Shown here in pieces: positions 33,963 through 42,262 of a stretch of 64,000 nucleotides of DNA (position 1 is its first letter; the number at the start of each line of letters is the position of its first letter). The notes beneath the pieces were generated by a model. It was not told the origin of the DNA, ran no database searches, and saw nothing but the letters and a program-made list of their open reading frames with translations. The position numbers and the translations under genes are program-made. Source of the DNA: JAIPEI01 sp964443135 (lineage in GTDB: Bacteria > Desulfobacterota > DSM-4660 > Desulfatiglandales > HGW-15); the NCBI GenBank assembly GCA_964443135.1, contig CAYUBQ010000008.1, positions 1 to 64,000 of the forward strand. The letters run 5' to 3'.

Positions 33963-34940
33963 TCAGGGCTTGGGCCGCGCCTGCTCCGCCTTTTCGTACG
34001 CCTCGATGATTTCCTGAACCAGGGGGTGGCGGATCACGTCCTCCCGTCCGAAGTAGAGAAAACGGATGCCTTGAATCCCGTTCAGGATCTTCGCCGCCTC
34101 GATCAGGCCGGATGTGCTTCCGTTCGGGAGATCGGTCTGGGTGACGTCACCCGTGATGACGGCCTTGGAGCTGAAACCGAGCCGGGTCAGAAACATTTTC
34201 ATCTGGTCGGTGGTGGCGTTCTGGGCCTCGTCGAGAATCACAAAGGAATCGTTGAGCGTCCGGCCTCTCATGAATGCCAGGGGGGCCACCTCGATCACCC
34301 CTCTCTGGATCATCCGGGAGGCGTCCTCGAACTCCATCATGTCGTGCAGGGCGTCGTACAGGGGCCTGAGGTACGGGTTCACCTTCTCGTACAGGTCGCC
34401 CGGTAGAAACCCCAGGTGCTCTCCGGCCTCCACGGCCGGCCTGGCGAGGACCACTCGCTTGATCTCTTTCCTCGCCAGGGCGGAAACGGCCATGGCCATG
34501 GCCAGATAGGTCTTTCCGGTTCCCGCCGGTCCGACGCCGAACACCATATCGTATCTTCGAATGCTGTCAATATAATCTTTCTGATTGACGGTCTTGGGCG
34601 CGATCACCTTTTTGCTCGAGGTGATGTAGACGCGGTCCATGAAAATCTGCTTCAGGTCCGCGGACCGGTCTCCGCTCAGGATCCGGGTGGCGTACTCCAC
34701 GTCGCTGTCGTAGATGGGGTAGCCGTGCTGAATCAGCTCGTACAGCTGGAGGAGGATCTTGGCGCCCAGCTCGATTTCCCAATCCCTCCCTTGGAGGATG
34801 AACTCGTTTCCTCGCACGTTCACCGCAAGACCGACCTTCTCTTCCAGCTTTTTGAGATTGCTGTTGTGCTCACCGCAGAGCGAACGTACGATCTGCGGAT
34901 CCTCGAAGCTGAGCTTCTTGCTTTCGAGATCCTTCTTCAT
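33963..34940 (-). CDS. phoH: PhoH-like ATPase (YbeZ)
   Basis: Cytosolic P-loop ATPase tied to RNA metabolism with YbeY. The 325-residue product carries an N-terminal KH-like segment (NLKKLEEKVGLAVNVRGNEF), VFGVGPAGTGKTYLAMAMA (Walker A), VVLARPAVEAGEHLGFLPGD, VILDEAQNAT (Walker B) and VITGDVTQTDLP. ATG 34940 is taken because the conserved part starts soon after. ATG 34973 and a TTG between them, which has AGAGGGGA upstream, are possible and would add up to 11 residues. Confidence 0.93.
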   Translation of the reverse strand: MKKDLESKKLSFEDPQIVRSLCGEHNSNLKKLEEKVGLAVNVRGNEFILQGRDWEIELGAKILLQLYELIQHGYPIYDSDVEYATRILSGDRSADLKQIFMDRVYITSSKKVIAPKTVNQKDYIDSIRRYDMVFGVGPAGTGKTYLAMAMAVSALARKEIKRVVLARPAVEAGEHLGFLPGDLYEKVNPYLRPLYDALHDMMEFEDASRMIQRGVIEVAPLAFMRGRTLNDSFVILDEAQNATTDQMKMFLTRLGFSSKAVITGDVTQTDLPNGSTSGLIEAAKILNGIQGIRFLYFGREDVIRHPLVQEIIEAYEKAEQARPKP

Positions 34941-35020
34941 CGATTCTTTTCTATTCAATCGTTCCCCTCTCATACCTTACAAATCCAATCGCATGTCCTT
35001 CCGATTTCCGGCCTGAACAG

Positions 35021-35080
35021 AAAAAGCCCCGAACCTGCCCTCCTGACGGTGTCTCGGGAAGAAGGGCGCTGGGGCTTTGG
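35021..35080 (-). terminator. Rho-independent terminator after yjbQ
   Basis: Outer arms AAAGCCCC (35023-35030) and GGGGCTTT (35071-35078) with an inner GCCCT/AGGGC pair form a long stem. On the minus strand it ends in TTTTT (complement of 35021-35025). It separates yjbQ from the phoH operon. Confidence 0.75.
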
Positions 35081-35082
35081 GA

Positions 35083-35502
35083 TCAGTCTCCGTGGAGTTG
35101 GGCGAGTACGCGGCGCTCCCGGGGCCGGTTGTCGAAGTCCAGGAGCACGATCTGCTGCCATCGGCCGAGAGCGAGCATACCATCGATCACGGGAATATTC
35201 AACGAGGGCCCGATCAGGGCGGCGCGCACGTGGCTGTGTCCGTTGCCGTCCCCCCAACGGGCGTCGTGGGCATAGGGGATGGTCTCGGGGGCGATGCGGT
35301 CGATGGCCCGGGTCAAGTCCTCCAGGACGCCGCTTTCGTGCTCGATGGTGGTCAGGGCCCCGGTGGAGCCCGGCACGAACAGCACGCAGAGTCCTTGGCG
35401 GACGGGCGTCTCCCCGAGCAGCCGGCTGACCTCGGGGGTGATGTCGATCACGTCGGTCCGCGCGGTGGTGGAGAACCGGAGCTCACGGGTGTGGACGGGC
35501 AT
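35083..35502 (-). CDS. YjbQ/UPF0047 family protein
   Basis: A 139-residue single-domain protein with the family order TPEVSRLL, GLCVLFVPGSTGALTTIE, WGDGNGHSHVRAALIGPS and the C-terminal GRWQQIVLLDFDNRPRERRV. Metal-binding His residues lie in GNGHSHVRA. Some members have thiamine-phosphate synthase side activity; the natural role is unsettled. Monocistronic by layout: a terminator follows and the next gene upstream is 48 bases away with its own ribosome site. Confidence 0.92.
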   Translation of the reverse strand: MPVHTRELRFSTTARTDVIDITPEVSRLLGETPVRQGLCVLFVPGSTGALTTIEHESGVLEDLTRAIDRIAPETIPYAHDARWGDGNGHSHVRAALIGPSLNIPVIDGMLALGRWQQIVLLDFDNRPRERRVLAQLHGD

Positions 35503-35550
35503 GAGGGTGTTCCTCCGGGAAGGGCGGGAAAGTCCGTCAGGGACGAATTC

Positions 35551-35850
35551 TCAGGATGCGTCCCTGAAGATGAAGTAGTAGTCGCCGTCGTTGACGTCGA
35601 CGGTGAGGCTCCCCCCCCGCGTCTCGGCGTAGACCACCCATCCGGGCTTCTCCTCGCTGCAGCACTCCACCTGCGGGGAGAAGGCCCCGGTGCCGCGGTC
35701 GTACCATCCCAGAAGCATGGGGTCGGCCATCCGCTTCCGGGCCTCCTCCAGGGCCGTTTCCCGGGCCCGTTCCAGCCCGGCCCCTTTCACTCCGCTCACC
35801 GCCACCGGGTTGGGCAGCATGTCGCGGGTCAGCTCTGCACAGCTCACCAT
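35551..35850 (-). CDS. small conserved-looking protein of unknown function
   Basis: A 99-residue acidic soluble protein without signal or membrane segment. The N-terminus is MVSCAELTRDMLPNPVAV, a helical middle runs ERARETALEEARKRMADPML, and then comes GWYDRGTGAFSPQVECCSEE with paired Cys. The end GGSLTVDVNDGDYYFIFRD is strand-rich. I recall similar short proteins annotated as DUF5619/AF1514-like, but this is memory and not a search. ATG 35850 has GGAG upstream. It may be co-transcribed with yjbQ. Confidence 0.68.
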   Translation of the reverse strand: MVSCAELTRDMLPNPVAVSGVKGAGLERARETALEEARKRMADPMLLGWYDRGTGAFSPQVECCSEEKPGWVVYAETRGGSLTVDVNDGDYYFIFRDAS

Positions 35851-36061
35851 GGCATTCTCCTGCTCGTCATTCCTCGCACGCGGTTCGTTGTCGGGACGTC
35901 GGAACGCTCCGCAAGGGATACCGACTCAGGCTACACAATAACCACGATGCCCTGCAATGCAACGGGGGGCGCACCCGATCCCCATGCCGCTCCTTGCGAT
36001 TTCACCCGGTTCGGAGTAGGGTTGTCTCGGATCGCAACCGGAAGGAAGAGAGGAGGCACCC

Positions 36062-36649
36062 ATGACGTCGAGTGCGCCCACCAGAGAGGAGGCCTTTCGG
36101 CTCCTCCAGGAGTTCAACGAGAGCGAGAGCCTGATCAAGCACGCCCTGGCCGTAGAGGGGGTCATGCGCTACATGGCCCGCAAGCGGGGCGGGGACGAGG
36201 AGAAGTGGGGGGTCATCGGTCTGATCCACGACCTGGACTACGAGAAGTACCCCGACCGGCACTGCACCAAGACCGGGGAGATCCTCCGGGACCGGGGATG
36301 GCCCGAGGACTACATCCGCGCGGTGGTGAGCCACGGTTGGGGGATCTGCTCCGACGTCGAGCCGGAGACGGACCTGGAGAAGACCCTCTATGCCGTGGAC
36401 GAGCTCACGGGTCTGGTGGTGACGACCGCCCTGGTCCGTCCCTCCAGGAGCGTCATGGACCTCAAGGCCAAGTCCGTGAAAAAGAAGTGGAAGGACAAGC
36501 GTTTCGCTGCGGGCGTGGATCGGGCCATCATCGAGCGGGGGGCGGAGATGCTCGGCGTCGAGCTGGGGGAGCTCATCACGGACACCATCGCGGGCATGCA
36601 GGAGGTCGCCGGGGAGATCGGTCTGAAGGGGGAGACGGCTTCACCATGA
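36062..36649 (+). CDS. HD-domain hydrolase (HDIG-like)
   Basis: A 195-residue cytosolic HD-superfamily protein. SESLIKHALAVEGVMRYMAR supplies the first His, IGLIHDLDYEKYPDRH the HD pair, and VVSHGWG plus LYAVDELTGLVV the later metal ligands. It resembles the small YedJ/HDIG type of phosphohydrolase with unknown substrate. ATG 36062 follows AGAGGAGG. Its stop overlaps the start of the carboxypeptidase gene (ATGA), so the two are co-translated. Confidence 0.9.
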   Translation: MTSSAPTREEAFRLLQEFNESESLIKHALAVEGVMRYMARKRGGDEEKWGVIGLIHDLDYEKYPDRHCTKTGEILRDRGWPEDYIRAVVSHGWGICSDVEPETDLEKTLYAVDELTGLVVTTALVRPSRSVMDLKAKSVKKKWKDKRFAAGVDRAIIERGAEMLGVELGELITDTIAGMQEVAGEIGLKGETASP

Positions 36650-37866
36650 TCACCACGCGGGTCCTGGTCTCCTGCCTCCTGCTCCTCTTCCTCCCGGCGT
36701 GGGCGGGGGCAGGGGCGGTTCCAGGTGAACGGCTCGCCCGCCTCGCCGGAGACGGCGCGGTCATGGCCGTGGGCGCGGACGGTGAGGTGTTCGCCTCGCA
36801 CCGGCCCGACAAAGCCCTGGTGCCCGCGTCGATCCTCAAGATCGTCACCGCCGCGGCCGCCCTGGAGGTGCTGGGCCCCGGCCACCGTTTCGAGACCGTG
36901 TTTCGCAGGACCCCGGAAGGAGACCTGGCGGTCTCGGGCCGGGGAGACCCCCACCTGGTCTCGGAGGAGGTCGCGCGCATCGCCGGGGCGTTGAGGTCGA
37001 AGGGGCTGGAGCGCGTTCGCCACCTCCTGCTGGACAACCGCTGCTTCCAGCCCGGTCTCGTGCTCCACGGGACGAACCGGAGCCTCAACCCCTACGACGC
37101 CTACAACGGCGCCCTGTGCGTCAACTTCAACACGATCTTCGTCCGCGTGGACGACCGGGGTCGCGTTCGATCGGCCGAGCCCCAGACCCCCTTGACGGAG
37201 CTCGCCCGCAGGGCCGCGCTGGAGAGCGGCGAGAGGGGCCGGGTGCGCATCAACCTGGCGGAGAGCCCCGAGCAGTGCCTGCTGTACGCCGGGGAGCTCC
37301 TGGCGGCCTTTCTCCGGAAGGAGGGCATCGAGGTGAAGGGGGAGGTCCGGCGGTACCAGGAGGACCCGGAGGCGTTCCCCCGGCTCTACGTCCACCGCTC
37401 CAGCTGGTCCCTCGAGGAGCTTCTCGAGAAGATGTTCCGCTTCTCCAACAACTTCATGGCCAATCAGATCTTTCTGGCCGTGGGCGCCTCCCGCTACGGC
37501 CCGCCGGCCACGCCCGAAAAGGCGAGGCGCGCCGTGGACCGGTTCCTGACCTCGGTGGGCGTCGAGGGCCTTCACGTGGAGGAGGGGTCCGGCCTCAGCC
37601 GCAGGACCCGCATCACCGCGAGCCAGATGATTCGCGTCCTGGAGCGCTTCCGCCCCCACCGGCGCCTGCTCGACTGCGGGCAGGGCGCCTGCACCAAGAC
37701 CGGGACCCTTCACGACGTCAAGTCCCTTGCAGGGTACCTGGCCCCGGACAGCGGGAACCCGGTCTCCTTCGTCATCCTGCTGAACGGAAAGGAGCACGGG
37801 TACGGCAGCCGCAAGCGGATCTTCTCCCTTCTCCGGGACCGGTTTGCGCCCTCCCGGTCCGAGTAG
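36646..37866 (+). CDS. dacB: D-alanyl-D-alanine carboxypeptidase/endopeptidase (PBP4, peptidase S13)
   Basis: Periplasmic low-molecular-weight penicillin-binding protein that trims or cuts peptidoglycan peptides. The 406-residue product has a signal peptide (VLVSCLLLLFLPAWAGAGA), the active-site SILK (S62 in VPASILKIVT), SNN (about S267 in FRFSNNFMANQ) and KTG (K351 in CTKTGTL). GRGDPHLVSEEVARIAGALR marks the S13 family. The domain between the first and second motif is shorter than in E. coli PBP4. Coupled to the HD gene by a 4-base overlap. Confidence 0.95.
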   Translation: MITTRVLVSCLLLLFLPAWAGAGAVPGERLARLAGDGAVMAVGADGEVFASHRPDKALVPASILKIVTAAAALEVLGPGHRFETVFRRTPEGDLAVSGRGDPHLVSEEVARIAGALRSKGLERVRHLLLDNRCFQPGLVLHGTNRSLNPYDAYNGALCVNFNTIFVRVDDRGRVRSAEPQTPLTELARRAALESGERGRVRINLAESPEQCLLYAGELLAAFLRKEGIEVKGEVRRYQEDPEAFPRLYVHRSSWSLEELLEKMFRFSNNFMANQIFLAVGASRYGPPATPEKARRAVDRFLTSVGVEGLHVEEGSGLSRRTRITASQMIRVLERFRPHRRLLDCGQGACTKTGTLHDVKSLAGYLAPDSGNPVSFVILLNGKEHGYGSRKRIFSLLRDRFAPSRSE

Positions 37867-37886
37867 GGGGGGCGGGCCCGATGAAG

Positions 37887-37941
37887 CGGCGGCCGTTCCC
37901 GCGTCCCCCGGGATCGCCGTCCCGGAGCGGAACGGCCGCCG
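37887..37941. terminator. strong hairpin between convergent dacB and chemoreceptor genes
   Basis: Thirteen-base perfect arms CGGCGGCCGTTCC (37887-37899) and GGAACGGCCGCCG (37929-37941) flank a GC-rich loop that can fold further. It is placed between the two stop codons. No T run, so termination efficiency is uncertain. Confidence 0.6.
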
Positions 37942-37950
37942 GACCGAGGT

Positions 37951-39879
37951 CTAGAACTCCCGGAAGTCCCCGTCCTCCATGGGGATGAGCTGCCTGGGGT
38001 CCACCTCCCCGCGGGGAGAGCCGGTGCGGGCGGGCAGGCTCGTCCGGGCGGCTCGTGATCCGGTGCCGGAGGCGGTCCCTCCCCTCTGGGGCTGCCGGCC
38101 GTTTCCGTCGGCCCCGGCTCCGCCTTTACCGCCCACCACCCGGACCAGGTCGCCCACCACGCCCTCCATCTGCTCGGCCTGGGCGTTGAGCTCCTCGGAG
38201 GCGGACGCGGACTCCTCCGCGTTGGCCGCGTTCTGCTGGACCACCTTGTCCATCTCGGCCACGGCCTTGTTCACCTGGTCGATGCCCTGGGCCTGCTCGT
38301 TGGAGGCCGCGGCGATCTCGTCCACGAGCTCGCCCACCCGGGCGACCTTCTCCACCATGTCGCTGAAGGACCGGTTGGTGTGGGTCACCAGCTCCGACCC
38401 TTCGCCGATCCTGCCCACGGTGTTCTCGATGAGGCCGGCCGTGTTCTTGGCCGCCTCGGCGGCACGGAGGGCCAGGTTGCGCACCTCGTCCGCCACCACG
38501 GCGAACCCGGCGCCGGCCTCCCCGGCCCTGGCCGCCTCGACCGCGGCGTTCAGGGCGAGCAGATTGGTCTGGAAGGCGATCTCGTCGATGGTCTTGACGA
38601 TCTTCTGGGTCTCCTCGCTGGCCGTGGTGATCTCCGACATGGAGCCGTCGAGGTCCGACATGGCCTTTCCGGCCTCCTGGGCCACCTTGTTCGCCTCCCG
38701 CATCAAGGTGTCGGCCTGGGTGGCGTTGTCCGCATTCTGGCGGGTCATGGAGGACATCTCCTCGAGCGAGGAGGACGTCTCCTCGATGGATGCGGCCTGC
38801 TCCGAGGCGCCCTCGGCCAGGGACTGGCTCGCGGAGGAGACCTGGCTCGAGGCGGACGCCACCTGCTCCGCGCCCGACGTGAGCTCCTGGACCGCCCGCA
38901 TGACGGGCAGGCTGATGCTCCGGGCGAAGAACAGGACGGCCAGGAGGGTGAACGCCAGGAAGGCCGCGCCCACGAGCAGGATCACGTTCCGGATGGCGTT
39001 GGAGGCCCTGAGGAACTCCTCGGCGGACTGGGTGACGCCGATGCTCCAGTCGGTGAGAGGCACGGGCGCGAACCCCGCGATCTTGTCGATCCCTTCGAAC
39101 GCGTAGGCCTCGACGCCCTTCTCCCCGGCGAGCATCTTCGCCATGATGCCTTCCATCCCGTTGAGCCCGGCCAGGTCGGTTCGAAGGATGTGTTCCTCGT
39201 TGGGGTGGGCGATCACCAGCCCGGTGTCGTCCACCAGGAAGGGGTAGCCGGTCTCCCCGATCCGGATGGCGGTGATCTTCTCCGTGAGGAACTGGATCTC
39301 GAGGACCGTCACCACGGCGCCGAGGACCCGGCCCTCGGGCCCGAGAACCGGCGCGCACACGGGCAGTACGGGCAGACCGGAGAGCTTGGACTTCACCGGG
39401 TCGGCCACGTTGGCCTTCCCGGCCAGGGCCTCCTGGAAGTAGGGCCGGTCCTGGATCGAAATGCCCAGAGACTTTCCACCACTGCCGTCCGCCACCACCG
39501 TTCCCCGGCTGTCGGTGAGCAGAATCGCCTCGTAGAAATCTCCGTGCTTCTTCATGACCCGGCCCAGGTAGGCATGGAAGGCCGCGGCCTCGGCGGGCGC
39601 ACCGGCATTCCCGCCGGACCCCGTTTCCAGGAGGGCGGCGGCGCCGCTGTTCAACGCCAGCTGCTCGGCCACCTTGAGCTCCTCCTCCAGGACCAGCTGG
39701 GTCATGGAGGCCAGGTCTGCGGCCACCTGGCGCGCCTGATCCTGCCCCAGGGCCTCCAAGGCCTTCGAGGAGCGCGTGACCGAGAAGAGCCCCACCACCA
39801 GGAGGGGGATCACCACGACCGCAATGCCCCCCGCCACCAGCTTGAACGCCAATGATTTCGTCTTCCTTCCATGCCTCAT
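37951..39879 (-). CDS. methyl-accepting chemotaxis protein with dCache-type sensor
   Basis: Inner-membrane chemoreceptor of 642 residues. Membrane helix 1 lies at about 10-30. The periplasmic dCache-like part has FYEAILLTDSRGTVVADG, IQDRPYFQEALAGKANVADP and GYPFLVDDTGLVIAHP. Helix 2 is at about 300-325. The cytoplasmic signalling hairpin tip is EIAFQTNLLALNAAVEAARA, with flanking methylation helices. The C-terminus ends in a flexible tail and DGDFREF, which could act as a tether for CheR/CheB. ATG 39879 follows GGAGGA. A sigma-54 promoter lies upstream and the likely activator is the next gene. Confidence 0.95.
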   Translation of the reverse strand: MRHGRKTKSLAFKLVAGGIAVVVIPLLVVGLFSVTRSSKALEALGQDQARQVAADLASMTQLVLEEELKVAEQLALNSGAAALLETGSGGNAGAPAEAAAFHAYLGRVMKKHGDFYEAILLTDSRGTVVADGSGGKSLGISIQDRPYFQEALAGKANVADPVKSKLSGLPVLPVCAPVLGPEGRVLGAVVTVLEIQFLTEKITAIRIGETGYPFLVDDTGLVIAHPNEEHILRTDLAGLNGMEGIMAKMLAGEKGVEAYAFEGIDKIAGFAPVPLTDWSIGVTQSAEEFLRASNAIRNVILLVGAAFLAFTLLAVLFFARSISLPVMRAVQELTSGAEQVASASSQVSSASQSLAEGASEQAASIEETSSSLEEMSSMTRQNADNATQADTLMREANKVAQEAGKAMSDLDGSMSEITTASEETQKIVKTIDEIAFQTNLLALNAAVEAARAGEAGAGFAVVADEVRNLALRAAEAAKNTAGLIENTVGRIGEGSELVTHTNRSFSDMVEKVARVGELVDEIAAASNEQAQGIDQVNKAVAEMDKVVQQNAANAEESASASEELNAQAEQMEGVVGDLVRVVGGKGGAGADGNGRQPQRGGTASGTGSRAARTSLPARTGSPRGEVDPRQLIPMEDGDFREF

Positions 39880-40025
39880 GACCGATTCCTCCGTTTCCGT
39901 GATGATCCGGCCGGTCCGCCGCAAGGACCTTCCACGCACTGAAAGGGTCGCTCCCCCCGGATCGTGCCCGATCTCGGGGATCGCCTTGGCCGGCTCGGCT
40001 GTGGTTTCTTTGGGCCCTCACCCAG

Positions 40026-40039
40026 GCAAGGAGCGTGCC
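40026..40039 (-). promoter_or_regulatory. sigma-54 (-24/-12) promoter for the chemoreceptor gene
   Basis: Minus strand: GGCACG (40039-40034), CTCC, TTGC (40029-40026). This matches the sigma-54 consensus TGGCACG-N4-TTGC except for one leading base, with exact spacing. The transcript would start near 40014 and leave a leader of about 135 bases. Confidence 0.72.
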
Positions 40040-40130
40040 GGGAACGGAGTTTGGAGTGCAACCTGCTGGTATGTCTGCGTGATCCATGGTGCGCAGGCCG
40101 CCTGGAGGGGCCGTGCGGGAGCGAGGGGAT

Positions 40131-40146
40131 GGGTCACGAATGACCC
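40131..40146. promoter_or_regulatory. inverted repeat, candidate activator binding site
   Basis: GGGTCA-CGAA-TGACCC is a perfect 6+6 palindrome about 115-130 bases upstream of the predicted sigma-54 start, the usual distance for an enhancer-binding protein. A related element GACCC-AAACC-GGGTC lies at 40211-40225, at the end of the activator gene. Confidence 0.55.
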
Positions 40147-40224
40147 GTGAGGGGGTTGAATGAGGAGAACATGCTGGAATGTTGATGAAAACAGGTGAAG
40201 GGACGGAAGTGACCCAAACCGGGT

Positions 40225-42015
40225 CTAGGCCAACCCGAACCGCTTCATCTTCCGGAACAGGGTCTTCCGGGAGACCCCCAGGCTCCGGGCCGCCACGCTC
40301 CGATGCCACTGGTGGCGCTCCAGCCGCCGGAGGATGAAACGCCGCTCGAAGTCGGCCACGGCCCCTGAGAGATCCGATGGATCGAGGGCCGGGGGGCCGG
40401 GGGGCGGTGGGGGCGCATCGCCCTGCTCAAACCCCTGCGGGCTGGTCAGGTCGAGACGCCTCAGGGTCACGAAACGGTGAAGCACGCTCTGGAGCTCCCG
40501 GACGTTTCCGGGCCAGGCGTGACGGCCCAGCGCGTCCATCACGTCCGCCGGCAGCGCGTGCTCCGATGTTCCCCGGGGCGTGCGTTTCAACAGGTGCTCC
40601 ACCAGGAGTGGCAGGTCGTCCAGCCGCTCGCGAAGCGGGGGCAGTCGGATGGGGAGCACGTGAATGCGGTAGTAGAAGTCCTCCCGCATCTTCCCCTGCG
40701 CCACCAGGCGGCCCAGGTCCCGGTTCGTGGCCGCGACGATGTGGAGATCGGGGCGCCTGCTCTCGCCGCCTCCCAGGGGGGTGAACCCACTCCCCTCCAG
40801 GACCCTCAGCAGCTTGACCTGCAGGCCGGGCGGCAGCTCGCCGACCTCGTCCAGGAACAGGGTGCCTCCGTCCGCGAGGTCCAGGAACCCCGGCCTGTCG
40901 GCCTGTGCCCCGGTGAAGGCCCCTTTCCGGTGCCCGAAGAACTCGCTCTCGAGCAGGGTCTCGGGGATGGCCCCGCAGTTCACGGGGACGAAGGGTTTTC
41001 CCGCTCGCGCGCTCGCACCGTGGGTGGCCCGGGCCGCCAGCTCCTTTCCCGTGCCCGACTCGCCGTACAGGATGACGTTGGCCTCGCTGGATGCGGCCTT
41101 CAGGATGAGCTCGTAGACCTCCTGCATGGCCGCGCTCTTTCCCACCAGATCCCCCAGCCGGTAGCGGTCCCGCATGGAGGTCCTCAGCCGGACGTTTTCC
41201 AGGCGCAGGGACTCGGTCTCCGCCCTCATGCTGGTCTCCCTCTGAAGGGTGGAGGTCACGTCCCGCAGAGCGGTGAGAAGGGCTCCGCGTCCGCCCCAGT
41301 CGATGACCCGGTTGTGGGCCTCCGCCCAGAACTCCTTTCCCCCGAGGGACCGGCACCGGAGGCGAACGGATCGTTCGGCCTCACGGTCGATCCGGAGGGT
41401 GTTCACCAGTCGCTTCACCTTGGTCCGGTCGGTGGGGGCGACGAGGCCGAGCGCGCTGAGGCCGTCGAGATCCTCCGGGCCGGCGCCGTCGAAGAGCTCG
41501 GCGAAGGCCGGGTTGGCATAGGCGATGCGGTCGTCCTGAAGGACGGCGATGCCGTCCGCCACGGACTCCGCCAGGAAGCGGTAGCGCTCCTCGCTGGCCC
41601 GAAGCCGCCTTCCGGTGCGGACCAGCTCGGTGATGTCCTGAAGCGTCTCCACGGCGCCCATCCGGCGGTCCCGAGCGTCGAACACGGGGGCGGCCAGGAA
41701 GAAGATGTGCCGGGCGGCGCCGCCGAGCACCGGGAAGAAATCGGTGGCCTGCCACGCGTCCGGAATCACGTTCGAAGGTCCGGCGCGACGGCCCTTGTAG
41801 AGCTCGAAAAAGCGGCTGAAGTCGTTCTCCACCACCAGGTCGGCCAGCACCGGCCTCCGGGAGGGATAGAACGGGGACCACTGGCGATCGGTCCCGACCA
41901 CGTCGCGGGCCGAGACGCCGGTGAGGAGCTCGCAGGCCCGGTTCCAGTGGGTGATCCGGTGGTCCGCGTCGATGACGAACTGGGCGATCGGGGTGTGTTC
42001 CAGTACGGGGTTCAT
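40225..42015 (-). CDS. sigma-54-dependent transcriptional activator with PAS sensing domains
   Basis: A 596-residue enhancer-binding protein. Two PAS segments (about 1-130 and 140-265) suggest sensing of a small ligand or redox state in the cytosol. The AAA+ domain has ILYGESGTGKELAARATHG (Walker A), the sigma-54 contact loop GAFTGA (about 365), GGTLFLDEVGELPPG (Walker B) and HAWPGNVRELQSVLHRF. The C-terminus is a Fis-type helix-turn-helix (HQWHRSVAARSLGVSRKTLF). There is no receiver domain, so it is not phosphorylation-controlled in the usual way. Its gene lies 345 bases upstream of the chemoreceptor. Confidence 0.94.
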   Translation of the reverse strand: MNPVLEHTPIAQFVIDADHRITHWNRACELLTGVSARDVVGTDRQWSPFYPSRRPVLADLVVENDFSRFFELYKGRRAGPSNVIPDAWQATDFFPVLGGAARHIFFLAAPVFDARDRRMGAVETLQDITELVRTGRRLRASEERYRFLAESVADGIAVLQDDRIAYANPAFAELFDGAGPEDLDGLSALGLVAPTDRTKVKRLVNTLRIDREAERSVRLRCRSLGGKEFWAEAHNRVIDWGGRGALLTALRDVTSTLQRETSMRAETESLRLENVRLRTSMRDRYRLGDLVGKSAAMQEVYELILKAASSEANVILYGESGTGKELAARATHGASARAGKPFVPVNCGAIPETLLESEFFGHRKGAFTGAQADRPGFLDLADGGTLFLDEVGELPPGLQVKLLRVLEGSGFTPLGGGESRRPDLHIVAATNRDLGRLVAQGKMREDFYYRIHVLPIRLPPLRERLDDLPLLVEHLLKRTPRGTSEHALPADVMDALGRHAWPGNVRELQSVLHRFVTLRRLDLTSPQGFEQGDAPPPPPGPPALDPSDLSGAVADFERRFILRRLERHQWHRSVAARSLGVSRKTLFRKMKRFGLA

Positions 42016-42262
42016 GGGCAGGGGCTCCGGCCCGTGGGTCTCCTTTCCGTTCGGTCAGGCATCGAGTCCGCCCTCCTCGAGCGGCCCCCTGCCGGGTCGC
42101 ATGGCAGGGTGTCGGAAGCAGGAGAGCATCAAGAATCGTGCCAGACGGGAGACCCCGGGCGTTCTTTCCGGAGCCTTGGAAACGGGGGGGCGGGGCGCGG
42201 GGGGGGGTGTGGGAAGCCGAGGGGCGAACCGTCACGGAATTGACGATCCGTGAGCGCGCGGA

